Positions 40,889-50,268 of a DNA stretch of 64,000 nt are shown here, in pieces (positions within the stretch are counted from its first letter, which is position 1; every line of letters starts with the position of its first letter). A model generated the notes under the pieces. It worked only from the letters and a program-made list of their open reading frames with translations. It made no database searches and had not been told where the DNA came from. Source of the stretch: Symbiodinium natans (taxonomy: Eukaryota; Sar; Dinophyceae; Suessiales; Symbiodiniaceae). Location: positions 156,854 through 220,853 of the forward strand of contig CAJNDS010001202.1 of NCBI GenBank assembly GCA_905221605.1. The letters are read 5' to 3'. The translations under genes were made by a program, and so were the position numbers.

Positions 40889-41093
40889 GTACGGGGCCTG
40901 TACAAGCATTGCCGCTTGTGTCAACGGCTGTGTCAGTGACTGCCAAGCAACCAGATTCAGGTCTGGCAAGAGTGGGGTCGACTGCAAGCTTGCGCTGTTT
41001 CTAGAGTCCTGTCCCATACAGCTCTCGTGGCTACTTCTGACATTTCGGTTAGCCTCGCTGAGCATCAGAAAGTGCACCAGTCATGCTTTGCAG

Positions 41094-41209
41094 GTGGTCC
41101 AGCAACCCCAAATACAAGTCCGACCACTCCGAACAACGGCGTCGGTACTTCGGGCCCAAACTGCTATGTCTCGCAGCCACTGCCGCTGCTGAAGGACCGC
41201 TTCTGGGTA
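41094..41209 (+). CDS. Linker exon of the PH gene
   Basis: Acceptor CATGCTTTGCAG. It reads GGPATPNTSPTTPNNGVGTS, then GPNCYVSQPLPLLKDRFW before GTAGCT. An alternative GA donor follows LLK at 41,195; both keep the frame. Confidence 0.6.
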
Positions 41210-41221
41210 GCTCTGCACACT

Positions 41222-41268
41222 AGCACATAAGTCGACATAAGTCGGCATAAGTCGACATTGGTCGACGT
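41222..41268. repeat. Short tandem repeat, GTCGACATAA type
   Basis: Four degenerate units of about 12 bp (CATAAGTCGACATAAGTCGG) in an intron. Confidence 0.7.
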
Positions 41269-41299
41269 ACAGCTGCACAAATGCTAACCCGCTCTGCAG

Positions 41300-41455
41300 G
41301 AGGGGGGCTCTGATGGAAACGAACTTCCTCCGCCGCTGGAGCTTCCCCGCTCTACAAGGGTGGGATCTGAGGGCATGGAGTCGAAAGCAGCATCGACATT
41401 GCATTCATCGTTGAACATGAGCGCCCCTTCATTCCCTTCATTCAATTGCAAAGAG
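41300..41455 (+). CDS. Linker exon of the PH gene, 52 codons
   Basis: Acceptor GCTCTGCAG, donor GTGTTA, phase 0 at both ends. It begins EGGSDGNELPPPLELPRSTR and ends NMSAPSFPSFNCKE. Ser/Pro/Glu-rich and probably disordered. Confidence 0.65.
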
Positions 41456-41482
41456 GTGTTACAAGATATTTTCTATTGAGGG

Positions 41483-41680
41483 GTGGAGCTCTGCCGCGTC
41501 CAGGTGGCCTTGGGCGAAGTGGGAGGTCACCAGCTGGCAGGGTTCGGCGGCGGGACGCCCCTCACCCTTGCTGTCATAGGGGCCGGGGCATGTTTAGATC
41601 TGCTACTGCCCCTCTACCTCGTTGCACTCTTGCACTGTCCTGCAGCTCCAACAAGGCACGTGGGCTTTTGGGGTCCTTGA
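41483..41680 (+). CDS. Possible exon, Gly/Leu-rich
   Basis: The frame reads ELCRVQVALGEVGGHQLAGF, then GGGTPLTLAVIGAG. All three frames are open over part of this GC-rich stretch, so this is uncertain. A smaller exon at 41,646-41,685 (LQQGTWAFGVLDK) is an alternative. Confidence 0.25.
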   Translation: MELCRVQVALGEVGGHQLAGFGGGTPLTLAVIGAGACLDLLLPLYLVALLHCPAAPTRHVGFWGP

Positions 41681-42639
41681 TAAAGGTACAGGCCGTGCTC
41701 TCTTACCAGTGGTCTTTGATTTCAACTAAGGAAGGCACCATCGGCCACCAGCAAAGCTGTCACTTGCCTTCATCTGCATTCCAAGATCCTACCATATGCA
41801 ATCGCATTACTTACATGACTTCTCAAGTTTTGAGGAGTTGTCTTGCCAAGCTGCAGGCGCACGTCAACGAGGCGGGCTGAAGATTCACCATTGGCTCCAC
41901 TCCACTTTCATCGAATTTGAGTAGTTTGCGTGTTTCACATCCTCCGCAGAGAAGACCTTCTGGATGCAAAGGCGCATTAACCAGTGCTAGCTCCTAGTTT
42001 GAATGCAGAAACCTTTGTAGAAACCTTTGCCAACAGAAGATGTGCTATGAGCTGCGAGCTGTGATTTCGACAATGAAATGACAGCATGGAGAGGAACCCT
42101 GGGGAAAAAATACTCAGGCGGTTCAGCTCTCCGGCAACAAATACTCTTCAGTGTGTGTTGGTCTCCAACAGCCAAGTTGCCCTTAGAGCCGTGGCAAGAG
42201 ACATATTCGTGCCCTAGGAAACGGTTGATGATTAGCATTGATTGCGCTGTGAAGCTGCTGGGATCTTGGCTGTCGACCTCCATCCCCTGTTTAATGAGAA
42301 AGAGAGCAGGGACTGCAGCAGAAAGAGCACAGCCGTTGCGGAATGTTGTGGAGCAGAGAGAGGGACAGGCAAAGGACACTCTGAGTTGCTCGTATCCAGC
42401 CAGAGCCTAATTGCGAGGGTGGATATGCATGCGATACCGCCTCGATGCAGTACGTAGTCACAATCTCACAATCTTCAGCAGGAAACGTGAAATAATCTTT
42501 GCTGCTTGCTGCTCGGAGCTTTCCCTTTGAAATAGCAGGCCAATGTGCGCCTTCAGATGATAGGTGATGGGTTCAGATGCTATACTGGGACTTTGCATTG
42601 TGGTCAATTACTTCCTGAGTACGACTCTAGTTACTCTAG

Positions 42640-42856
42640 TTTGGACCCTACGTGGAGTTTATCGCGATGCCTTGACACAGCATCCCAAAACCCAGAGCCC
42701 ACTCGACGCAACTCACTATCAGTCCGCCCTGAGCCCGTGGCCCTCAAAGAGGCCCTCTTAGTTTTTCTCGGGCGCCATGGAGTTGGGACAGCACAGCCCC
42801 TTTCCCTGGTATTGGCGGAACAATGTTCCTTCCATGCACATGGTTGTCCGGATTGA
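42640..42856 (+). CDS. Possible exon
   Basis: The frame reads SQNPEPTRRNSLSVRPEPVA, then LKEALLVFLGRHGVGTAQPL, and stops at 42,854-42,856. Protein-like, but splice sites are not clear. Confidence 0.35.
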
Positions 42857-42917
42857 CGTGCCCGTGGAGTTCTGTGAAAATGTTTTATTGTTGTGAGAAG
42901 CCGCATCGACAGGTTAG

Positions 42918-43019
42918 AGGAGCGATCGCGCGGCCATCGCGATGGATGCGAGGACAGCGGGGCAGAAGAAATTTGAGGCGGCGGCGGGGCCATCAGTGGA
43001 GTTGGGGCACTTGTTGCAG
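42918..43019 (+). CDS. Exon, possibly an alternative start (MDARTAG)
   Basis: It reads RSDRAAIAMDARTAGQKKFE, then AAAGPSVELGHLLQ before GTTGGT. It contains an ATG in good context, so it could begin a separate transcript. Confidence 0.5.
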
Positions 43020-43561
43020 GTTGGTTTCTCGTGCATCTCAGTGTTTCCTATTCCATAGCTTCAGTACTAGAGATTTAGCATAAGTTGAGGCGTAATTCAG
43101 CCATGAGATAATGAAAGCAATTATGGGATCACAGCAGCAGCTCTTTATTGGCAACTTGCAGTGTTCCAAGTAGACTTCTAGCGCGTCGAGCTCGCCATAG
43201 TGACATAGATTGAAATGGATGCACCGCGCGGCGTTTCCACTTCTCAGCATTGCAAAATCAAGCAACATCAAAAGCATGGATAAACGGTGTATCGCGGTCG
43301 CAGCGTATTTCATGTGCAGTCGACCAGCCTTTTGAGGCCTTTGGCGATTGGCCATCTTGGCCGTCTCGCGCTGCTTGCAGCCATCTCTGTCGCCGCTGCG
43401 TGGGGGTCGGCTGCCAGCTGTGCGTGGCTGGGCCGGGGGCACAAGGCCACCGACCCCAGCAGATCACAAAGACGTACAGGGACAGAGGCCGACCTACTTT
43501 AAGAGAGACGCAGAGAAATCTTATAGACTTAAATGGTTTTTGTTGTTTATAGGGCTTGCAG

Positions 43562-43722
43562 GGTCTGAGCCAGAAAAAGAGCCCAGCATCCTGGGGTTCG
43601 AGGCCGAAGAGACGGAGCTACCCCTTATGGACGTGGACTTTGTGGAGCTGCAGGAACTTTTCAATAAAAGTGTTGAAGTCCGTCAAACCTATGACAATGT
43701 GTCGAAGTTAGTTGAACTTTAG
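43562..43722 (+). CDS. Exon, acidic
   Basis: Acceptor GGGCTTGCAG. It reads SEPEKEPSILGFEAEETELP, LMDVDFVELQELFNKSVEVR and QTYDNVS, with a TAG after KLVEL. Clearly coding; the exon may end at the GTGTCG before the stop. Confidence 0.6.
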
Positions 43723-43763
43723 GTTCACATGGACTGAAGCTGGTACCTCGATGCTCATGCCAG

Positions 43764-43889
43764 GTACAGAATGCCGCATCACCGGTGCCCTTTCAGATCT
43801 CGAAGCTCTACGTTCCGATCGTGCCAGAAGTAGACCCTTGGCTACAAGCAATGCGCAGATGCTTTGAATGTGGATCCGCAGACTGCTAG
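43764..43889 (+). CDS. Exon, Pro/Trp and CxxC
   Basis: Acceptor TGCCAG. It reads VQNAASPVPFQISKLYVPIV, then PEVDPWLQAMRRCFECGSAD and a Cys before TAG. Confidence 0.55.
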   Translation, partial: VQNAASPVPFQISKLYVPIVPEVDPWLQAMRRCFECGSADC

Positions 43890-43940
43890 AACATGTCAAC
43901 GTCTCAGTGACGAGTCTCTGATCCTATGTCCACGCTGAAG

Positions 43941-44197
43941 GCCAGCTGGTTGAATCAGAGCAACCTGGACTTCAGCGGCTTGGCCAGAGCAAAAAGAGCT
44001 ATCTCGCTTATTCTCACTTCTTCACGGTCAGATTTCCAGGTTACAGCCCAGAGGAAAAGCTGACCGGGCCCCCGCGAATACATGTCACCGTGTCCGGCGA
44101 GCCGTTCCGGAACCCTGGCTCGGGACAACACAGCAAAGCTATTCGAAAGGATGTGCATCAAGACCCTTGCGAAGAAGAGATGTTTAGAGTCCGGATG
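43941..44197 (+). CDS. Exon, 85 codons, conserved-looking domain
   Basis: Acceptor CACGCTGAAG. It contains LGQSKKSYLAYSHFFTVRFP, GYSPEEKLTGPPRIHVTVSG and EPFRNPGSGQ, and ends CEEEMFRVRM before GTACAT. Balanced composition with beta-strand-like segments. No family is recognised. Confidence 0.65.
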
Positions 44198-44244
44198 GTA
44201 CATGCTGTCCTGACAGCCAAGGATAGCGAACGTGACTGTGCAAG

Positions 44245-44327
44245 GTGACTGCCGCAGCGCGCATTTCTGCCTTTGGTCAGTTTGGCAAGCGCATAGTAGC
44301 CACCAGCGTTTTCGAGGAATTCACACA
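44245..44327 (+). CDS. Exon after a 47-nt intron
   Basis: It reads VTAAARISAFGQFGKRIVAT, then SVFEEFTQ. It joins the previous exon in phase 0 across a 47-nt GT-AG intron. A GTCATC donor at 44,328 gives the phase required by the last exon; without splicing the frame stops at 44,398. Confidence 0.5.
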
Positions 44328-44398
44328 GTCATCGAGCTGCCTGCCCAAGTCATGCCCAGCGCCTGCAAGGCACAGGGGCCAAGAGAGTGTTCGCTAAG

Positions 44399-44537
44399 AA
44401 TGGAGGACTTTACGAGCTGGCTCATGCGCACACTGACACTCTTACTCACTTCTGAAACATTTGATCTCAGAGAGGTGGCAGCCATCCTCGCGGAGGCCAA
44501 GACTTATCAAAGAAGACGCCTGCAAAGCCTTGAGTAA
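44399..44537 (+). CDS. Terminal exon of the PH-domain locus
   Basis: It reads MEDFTSWLMRTLTLLLTSET, FDLREVAAILAEAKTYQRRR and LQSLE before TAA. A helical end with a natural C-terminus. Confidence 0.6.
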
Positions 44538-45015
44538 CTAGAGTGTCCTTTGCCTCGAAGTGTGAGCTCAGGCGGACCTTGGCTCTCAGCACATCGGGCC
44601 CACCCACGCGGTGCTGCTGATTTGCCAGGCTGTTCAAGCAGGGCCTCTCTATTTGTTACTCTGTGTTCATCTCTCTGTCCACTTCGTTTTCTGAAGTCTT
44701 GCGGTTCGGTCTTGTCTGCATAGTCACGTGTGACGCCATTTGGCCGCTGTTTGGGCTCACGTAGCTGAGAAAGAGCTGCCAGTTAGCCACTCCCTCCGAA
44801 CTATGTCAGGTCCAAGAACTGCACGCCGTCAAGTTGTAAATTGCTGTGGGGCAATGTTTAACGTTTTCGGTTTTAGGCACATCATACCGGACATGTCTCT
44901 TGAAGGCTTGGGTCAATATTGGGCATCTTGCATATGCAGCCATACAGGTTGCTAAGGACAGATGCCATCGACTGTCAACTGCCACTAGATCTTTTCGTTC
45001 CCAAAGACCAATGCA

Positions 45016-45126
45016 ATGGCCGAGCAAACGCTGCCCGAGCACTCCGAGTGCTTGATCTTCGACGATAAGGCTCCAGACAGGATCCTACTGCCACTGATAC
45101 GGTCGATTCATGTGGTGTTATGCTGA
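45016..45126 (+). CDS. Short exon or ORF, start ATG
   Basis: It reads MAEQTLPEHSECLIFDDKAP, then DRILLPLIRSIHVVLC and TGA. Good composition with ATG in good context; perhaps a first exon. Confidence 0.4.
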   Translation: MAEQTLPEHSECLIFDDKAPDRILLPLIRSIHVVLC

Positions 45127-45131
45127 AAGTC

Positions 45132-45243
45132 TGAAGAGGCCCTTGAGGAGAGCCCTTTTGGTGTTTTTGAAGTCTCCCTGTGACTTCAGGCGCGGAGTGG
45201 AACCTTGGACAGCCTTGGCCTCGACCGAACGGCCGCTTGGACC
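45132..45243. repeat. Dispersed repeat, copy 1
   Basis: About 60 bases from 45,182 (CTTCAGGCGCGGAGTGGAAC and onward) match copy 2 at 45,773-45,835 with a few changes; weaker similarity extends about 45 bases upstream. Confidence 0.75.
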
Positions 45244-45740
45244 TGGGCTTCGGGTCAAGTCTATGTAAATGATATATCATTATACGTTAATTCTGTAAAG
45301 GAGTACACCAATTCTCCACGCCCGCCCGTAGATAATCAGTGACGTTTTCAATCCCTGGTTTGGTATGTTCCTTCTTTTTGGGGGGGACGAGGAGAGGCGT
45401 GCCCAGAGTGCAGGCGTCCTACTTCTTGGGCGCAGTTCCCCCATGCGGCTCCTTAAGAAGCTTCTCCCTGGAAACACCGACCTCTAATTGTTAGGGATGA
45501 GTCCTTACTGCAGTTCATGTAGCCATAGCCGCCATAGCCCCGCACCAAAAAGCAAGCAGGTCGCCATGCAAGCTCTTCATCCCCTGGCCCTACCACCTCC
45601 CCTGCTGATGACCGATCTTTTCAAGCGGTCGCAGTGACTGCTCCGCCCCTCCGAGACGTTCTCGGGCTATTCCACCCTCCCCACGACCCCTGCCTATGAG
45701 TATGGGAGTCGCAACGATTTACAATTGCCATAAAAGATAC

Positions 45741-45836
45741 CTGAAGGAGCCCTCCTTTGGTCGCTGTCGCTCTGACCTCAGGCGCGGAGTGGAACCTTGG
45801 ACAGCCTCGGCCTGGAGCGGAGCGCCGCTTGGCCTC
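45741..45836. repeat. Dispersed repeat, copy 2
   Basis: Direct copy of the element at 45,132-45,243, about 600 bases away, with the core GGCGCGGAGTGGAACCTTGG shared exactly. Confidence 0.75.
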
Positions 45837-45925
45837 ACAGAGAGGGTTGAACTTTTGTTTATGTAGGGAAGACTACGTTGTGTGTGTGCTTGTTCGTGTT
45901 CTGTAGTGCTGGCACACGGCCAGGT

Positions 45926-46129
45926 CAGCAGCCAAGTCAGCGAGAGTGGCGGAGTCGTCCACGCCAAGCGAGGCTTCTGCAAAGCTTGAAACCCCCAACC
46001 TGAAGAGCATCACGCGCGACAGTGCACATCTGACAGTGACGCAGGCTTTCGCTCCTGGAATTCCTTTCAGAACTCGTACGAGCTCGTTGCTCCAAAGCAA
46101 TGATACTGCAGCGGTATCTAGTGGACAAG
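45926..46129 (+). CDS. Exon, Ser/Thr-rich
   Basis: Acceptor CACGGCCAG. It begins AKSARVAESSTPSEASAKLE, continues TPNLKSITRDSAHLTVTQAF and ends LLQSNDTAAVSSGQ. Probably disordered. A GA donor (GAGTGA) may follow. Confidence 0.5.
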
Positions 46130-46216
46130 GAGTGACGATGTGTGGTCGCTCATTCCATCATGGTATGGATAGGACGTGATACGACTCCAACATCTCTGTC
46201 TGCCGTGTTTTGGAAG

Positions 46217-46319
46217 GGGTCACGGAGCAAGGTCAAAAAGGAAAGTCCAAAGCCACGGTTGAAGATGGTTGAAAACAGTGGATCTGAGCTCCGGCACTCC
46301 GGCACCAAGGTCGGCATAG
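46217..46319 (+). CDS. Exon, Lys/Ser-rich
   Basis: Acceptor TTTTGGAAG and an excellent GTGAGG donor. It reads GSRSKVKKESPKPRLKMVEN, then SGSELRHSGTKVGI. Confidence 0.6.
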
Positions 46320-46504
46320 GTGAGGAGAATGACCGCCGATGCCTCCACAACCACCTGCTGCATCAGATGGAAGCGAAGAAGAGCCACAGATTTGTTTCCT
46401 GTCGGAAGACATCATTGGATTGTACACTTGTTTGGACAGCGCACATGTCTCGTGTGCTTCTGCTCAGACACGTCTGTGGACTTGCATGGAAAGGAGATTC
46501 TAAG

Positions 46505-46648
46505 GTCTGCGATTTCTGTAGGAGAAAGGTCACTGCCGGCGAGTTGTTCTGGTCGTGCGAGCGGTGCGTTTGGGATGTCTGCCAAGCCACGCGCTCACCA
46601 CCATCAGTGCGAGTCTGTGTGTCCTGGGGCAAGCTTGGGATAGTTTAG
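46505..46648 (+). CDS. Zinc-finger exon (CxxC...WSCxxC)
   Basis: It reads VCDFCRRKVTAGELFWSCER, then CVWDVCQA. C-x2-C, an E-x-x-F-W-S-C-x2-C pair and a further D-V-C form a treble-clef/ZZ-like pattern seen in many dinoflagellate proteins with an FW-x-C-x2-C core. After about 46,600 the frame loses character, so the exon probably ends there. Function would be protein or nucleic-acid binding; the substrate is unknown. Confidence 0.55.
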   Translation, partial: VCDFCRRKVTAGELFWSCERCVWDVCQATRSPPSVRVCVSWGKLGIV

Positions 46649-46670
46649 CAAGTCCACGCAGTCAGATTGA

Positions 46671-46808
46671 GCTTGGCCGTTCGCAACCGAGACCTGCTAC
46701 GCCAAAGGCGCTAGATTCAAAGAAGGCGCGGCGCTGTATATCACCAGCATTAACATTGGCGAAGTTGATGTTCAGAGCGCTGTTTGGGTGGACAGATTGC
46801 CAGCTTGA
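46671..46808 (+). CDS. Exon with frame change at its end
   Basis: It reads AKGARFKEGAALYITSINIG, then EVDVQSAVWVDRLPA before TGA. The next coding piece (EGSEVELIQPF) is in another frame. A 32-nt GT-AG intron starting after INIGE would join the two in phase; otherwise an indel is present. Confidence 0.5.
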   Translation, partial: AWPFATETCYAKGARFKEGAALYITSINIGEVDVQSAVWVDRLPA

Positions 46809-46944
46809 AGCATCACTTTGAAGGCAGTGAGGTCGAGTTGATCCAGCCTTTCCGTGGTTACCAACGGAATACGCATGGGCTCATTCGGGCCACCCAGTTG
46901 CAGTTGAGGGCTGTTTTTTTGCGGGCTGTTGTGACAAGATTATG
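46796..46944 (+). CDS. Exon continuing the previous one
   Basis: It reads IASLKHHFEGSEVELIQPFR, then GYQRNTHGLIRATQLQLRAV and a TGA after a poly-T. Very protein-like up to LQLR. Confidence 0.5.
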
Positions 46945-47778
46945 AGAAAACTCGGTCGTTTAATAACCCGCACACCCTTCGAGCGTGCGCTGCTCGCGCA
47001 AGGTTTGCGGCGCAAACTGGTTGATAGGGATGCTTCAACAAAACACAAATATTGAGAAAGCCTCGTGCGCGCAAGCACGCGCAAGGGACACACGAGGGCG
47101 CAGCGCAAAGGTCTCAAATTGGCATGCCAGGATATAGAACAACCCTCAACTCGACAGAAAACTCTACAGTACTCTTCAGCGGCCAGGTCCCGCTACCTGC
47201 GCGCCATCCACAACCCTTGTCTTGGTTTTGAGCGGTCGTTAAATATGTGCGAACATGCATGCCAGGTTCACGCAAGCGCCGCCCAAGGTCCCCGCAAGGT
47301 GTGCTGCATTAAAAACAGAACTGGTCTGAGATAGGTCTCCACGAATTCATACATTATGGTAGTCGTGACAATTTGCATGTCTAGGTTCAGGCTTCAGGTT
47401 CTTAGGCGTATGCTGAAGGCTGAGTGGAGGTCGCGTTTCCGCATCGACGTACGCAGAAGCGCACGCCAGGTTCATGCAAACGCCCACATAGCATTGCGCA
47501 GAGCTCTTTGATGCCATGAACCGCCCTCGTGGATGTCTTTGGCAGGACTCTTCAAGCAAATCAAAACAACCATTGCGAGGGAGCGTTGAGCGGTACTCAC
47601 AGAATTTGAGCTCTTCGTTGAGGGTTTAAGCTGAGGGGGGTTGGGAGAGGCAGTGCCGCGGGCGGGCTGGGAGGGGCCGTGGAGCAGAGGATTCTTTGTT
47701 TGGCACAGTGAATGGATGTCAATCAATGTGCTTCGGTATCGACTTTGCGTGACATGTGTGTCTCGGAAATTCTCAGAG

Positions 47779-47937
47779 ATGCGGAACAAGCGAGTTGCTC
47801 ACATGTACAAGGAGGTCATCGACGACAGCGAAGGGAAACACCAGACGTTGGTCGTCACTTTGCTTATTCGGGAGAGCCCGGCAGATGAGATCCTACACCG
47901 GGAGGCATCCAATCGTTGGGAAGTAGAGCAAGTGTGA
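47779..47937 (+). CDS. Exon of unknown protein
   Basis: From the ATG at 47,779, just after TTCTCAGAG, it reads MRNKRVAHMYKEVIDDSEGK, then HQTLVVTLLIRESPADEILH and SNRWEVEQ. It is either a start exon or an internal one. Confidence 0.5.
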   Translation: MRNKRVAHMYKEVIDDSEGKHQTLVVTLLIRESPADEILHREASNRWEVEQV

Positions 47938-48190
47938 TACAAGCTGCGTCAGATTCTTGCCGCCACCATTTGCCTTTTGCATTGCGGTGGCCACATTTTG
48001 ACCTGTTGACGCATATCGTGGTACCTCGCATGCTGCAACCGATGTTTGTTGGATGTCGCTCACGACACTGATGGCCCTGACATGGTAGGACTTCTCCAAG
48101 ATCAGGGTGCTGGAGAGTGGGAAGCTGAATATCAGGCACATTGAGCACTGACAGTCTCGTTGCCTCATAGTCCGAAGGAGTTAGAAGAAC

Positions 48191-48334
48191 ATGTGTCTGC
48201 CATATGTCTGCCAGATTCTGCCATGTTTCCCAGACTTCAGGTTGGTCATCGGAGTCTGCCTGATTGTCGCATTCTTTCTGCTGCCTGGCAAGATTTTCAT
48301 CAAGTGTCAGTACCGTCAGCAACGTCACGGATGA
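48191..48334 (+). CDS. Membrane-protein exon
   Basis: It reads FPDFRLVIGVCLIVAFFLLP and GKIFIKC, a likely transmembrane helix. The opposite strand is open for 154 codons (47,864-48,328) with an acidic, Trp-containing sequence, so the coding strand is not certain. The neighbours favour +. Confidence 0.4.
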   Translation: MCLPYVCQILPCFPDFRLVIGVCLIVAFFLLPGKIFIKCQYRQQRHG

Positions 48335-48573
48335 ACTAAGTCTCTAAAAGTTCTCTAAGACTCCAAGTGTTGCGTTTCTACTGGTACCTTTTTCTCACGC
48401 TCACTCTGACGGTCCATGGCATTGAAAGGTATGGAATTCTCGATCATCGCCGGATCAGTCGGCTCATGTCGCGCTGCGTGGCAGCAGTGAACATGCAGCA
48501 CCATGCGTCCAACGATTGCAGACACTGTGTTGCGCCAGTCCATCAGGTTTGGTCCACTGGTGCCGGAAAATAG

Positions 48574-48705
48574 GGATGTGGTCAGCCCTGATTCTCTTCG
48601 TGGTTTCTTCAGTGCTGCCAGTGCCAAGCCTGAGATTCTTTGATATTGCTGTTATGCCATGCAACGGCTCGAGTGGTTGTAACTGGAGGGTTTGTTGCTG
48701 CTCAG
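48574..48705 (+). CDS. Membrane-protein exon
   Basis: It reads MWSALILFVVSSVLPVPSLR, then FFDIAVMPCNGSSG and a Cys-rich end. The acceptor is GGAAAATAG and the donor GTGATC. It has one transmembrane helix. Confidence 0.4.
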
Positions 48706-48777
48706 GTGATCATGCTGCCCGTTTTCCCTGTCATGGCACTTTCTGGACCACTGTTTACCAAGCTGAATGACGGGGAG
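48706..48777 (+). CDS. Membrane-protein exon, 24 codons
   Basis: It reads VIMLPVFPVMALSGPLFTKL, then NDGE, before GTTTGC. It touches the previous exon in a different frame, so only one of the two is used in a given transcript, or one is wrong. Confidence 0.4.
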
Positions 48778-48813
48778 GTTTGCGACAGCCACTGCAGTAC
48801 GAGCTGAAGTGCC

Positions 48814-48942
48814 ATGTGGTCCCTGAATCACAGCCCTGCCTTTCCGGATTTATTTTCGGAGGCAATCACGGGCGGAGCCATTGCTTTCGGTGTCGTCTTC
48901 AGTGGCCTTTGGGTCGGCAGTGGCCCGTCGGAGACAGAGTAG
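48814..48942 (+). CDS. Membrane-protein exon, probable C-terminus
   Basis: It contains PDLFSEAITGGAIAFGVVFS and GLWVGSGPSETE before TAG. A Gly-rich transmembrane helix. The real start may be the AG|GCAATC inside, joined in phase to the exon ending 48,777. Confidence 0.45.
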   Translation: MWSLNHSPAFPDLFSEAITGGAIAFGVVFSGLWVGSGPSETE

Positions 48943-49068
48943 CGGCTCCGGTTCAGCTGCAGCAGTGCTGCTTTTAGGCTGCCGAGCCGCCATGAGAGTC
49001 ATGAGAGCAGCACATCATGTCTGACTAGCTGTGGTAGTATCACATGTCGAGATTCAGTAGATCTCGCC

Positions 49069-49362
49069 ATGTGCCGTGCCGTGTTTCCGTGGCTGTTCGG
49101 CCAAAATGCCCTAATCCTGTGGCTGTTCGGCCAAAATGCCCCCATCCCCACATATCCCCTCATCGGCAGAAGCCCTACGAGAAGCATGTCCGAGATGTCG
49201 GTGTTGTCCGAAGTTCGAAGAGGCAGTTTAGGTTGGACATGTCTGCAAGAGCAAAACTCCACAGCATTCTTTCAGCGCCAAGGTGTTCTGGCATTTGCTC
49301 TGGGCAAGACGCTGTTGCACGATTATGCGCGGAAAGCGAGTAGCTCGTCTGCAGTTGCATAG
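49069..49362 (+). CDS. ORF with duplicated WLFGQNA segment
   Basis: 98 codons. A perfect 22-24 base duplication (30-bp unit, 49,089-49,142) gives two WLFGQNA copies. Later it reads MSEMSVLSEVRRGSLGWTCL and LAFALGKTLLHDYARKASS. Another frame also looks protein-like (KHVRDVGVVRSSKRQFRLDM), so confidence is low. Confidence 0.3.
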   Translation: MCRAVFPWLFGQNALILWLFGQNAPIPTYPLIGRSPTRSMSEMSVLSEVRRGSLGWTCLQEQNSTAFFQRQGVLAFALGKTLLHDYARKASSSSAVA

Positions 49363-49444
49363 CCAGCCAAGGCACATAAATTTTTGTCAAGCTGTTGGAG
49401 CGCAGCCGGGGCCGCATCGGCCGAGATGAGAGGAATTTGAGCTG

Positions 49445-49705
49445 TTGCTGCTACCTGCTACCCTGCCAGCTGCTACCCTGCTAGTTGTTTGCTGCTTAGT
49501 ACGTGTGTTCCTGTTCCTGTTCGAGTATTTCGGACTGCGCAGTGAGTCAGCAGCGGGCTCTGACCTTGTGGAAAAGCATTGTGACGTGCTAGCACCCGTG
49601 CGTCAGCTTCCCGGCCGAGGCAAGCACAGCCGCGTGCTGCGAAGGCTGAACAGTCACTCGGCGGCAGTTGGTATCGTGTTCACATCATGCTGTAGAATGC
49701 TGTAG
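49445..49705 (+). CDS. ORF, hydrophobic start
   Basis: A hydrophobic N-terminal segment (LVVCCLVRVFLFLFEYFG) then SAAGSDLVEKHCDVLAPVRQ and GRGKHSRVLRRLNSHSAAVG. The second part may be an exon starting near 49,543 (GCAG|TGAGTC). Confidence 0.35.
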   Translation: MLLPATLPAATLLVVCCLVRVFLFLFEYFGLRSESAAGSDLVEKHCDVLAPVRQLPGRGKHSRVLRRLNSHSAAVGIVFTSCCRML

Positions 49706-50043
49706 AGACAGCCTTGTCACGCATTGACTCACTGAGGAATCATTGACAGCGCTGGCAGCTCCTATGCAAGAAGGGAGTAGGAAGTTGGCGGCAGTACGTT
49801 TCTGAGCTGCTGCCATCTGCTGTCCGCCTTCAGACAGCTCCAAGCCGTCAGTCGAAGTCGCCGCTTCGAAATGTCAGTTGCAGTGGGGCTTGGCTTAGCT
49901 TGTCATCCGAGGCGTGAAGATTGTCTTCATGGCCCGGAGCTTGCCAATTCTGCCAGCTGAAGTGTTCGACTATGCCTGTGCTATGACATCCTTAGTGCCC
50001 TGGCTTCAAGTGCCATGCTCGGTGGGTTTGTTGTAGTGATGAA

Positions 50044-50268
50044 GTGGTCAGAGATGATGTTGCAGCGTGTTGTTCTTCACCGCAACGGGCCACCAAGGCG
50101 GTACATGAGTACGCCATCGGATGTCTAGGCCACTCAAAGCCCATCCACAAATACAGGGTTTCAGGCTTACGGGACGGCGGGCGATTTCAGTTGTGCGAAG
50201 CCGATGGAACAGAGGTGTTTGCATGTTCTGGAACGCAATGTGAAGCCACTGTCCCCCAAAAAACTTAA
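50044..50268 (+). CDS. Exon of unknown protein
   Basis: It contains EYAIGCLGHSKPIHKYRVSG and LRDGGRFQLCEADGTEVFAC, beta-rich and with good composition. Edges are uncertain. Confidence 0.4.
   Translation: MVRDDVAACCSSPQRATKAVHEYAIGCLGHSKPIHKYRVSGLRDGGRFQLCEADGTEVFACSGTQCEATVPQKT

Larger units (their letters stand above)
39160..44537 (+). other. Locus: PH-domain protein gene
   Basis: This span covers the PH-domain exons (39,564 and 39,825), a Pro/Ser-rich linker (39,967 to 41,455) and conserved-looking C-terminal exons (42,918 to 44,537). Several joins are phase-consistent: 39,648 to 39,825, 39,906 to 39,967, 40,888 to 41,094, 41,209 to 41,300 and 44,197 to 44,245. Continuity between 41.5 and 42.9 kb is assumed; two genes are possible. 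Confidence 0.5.
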
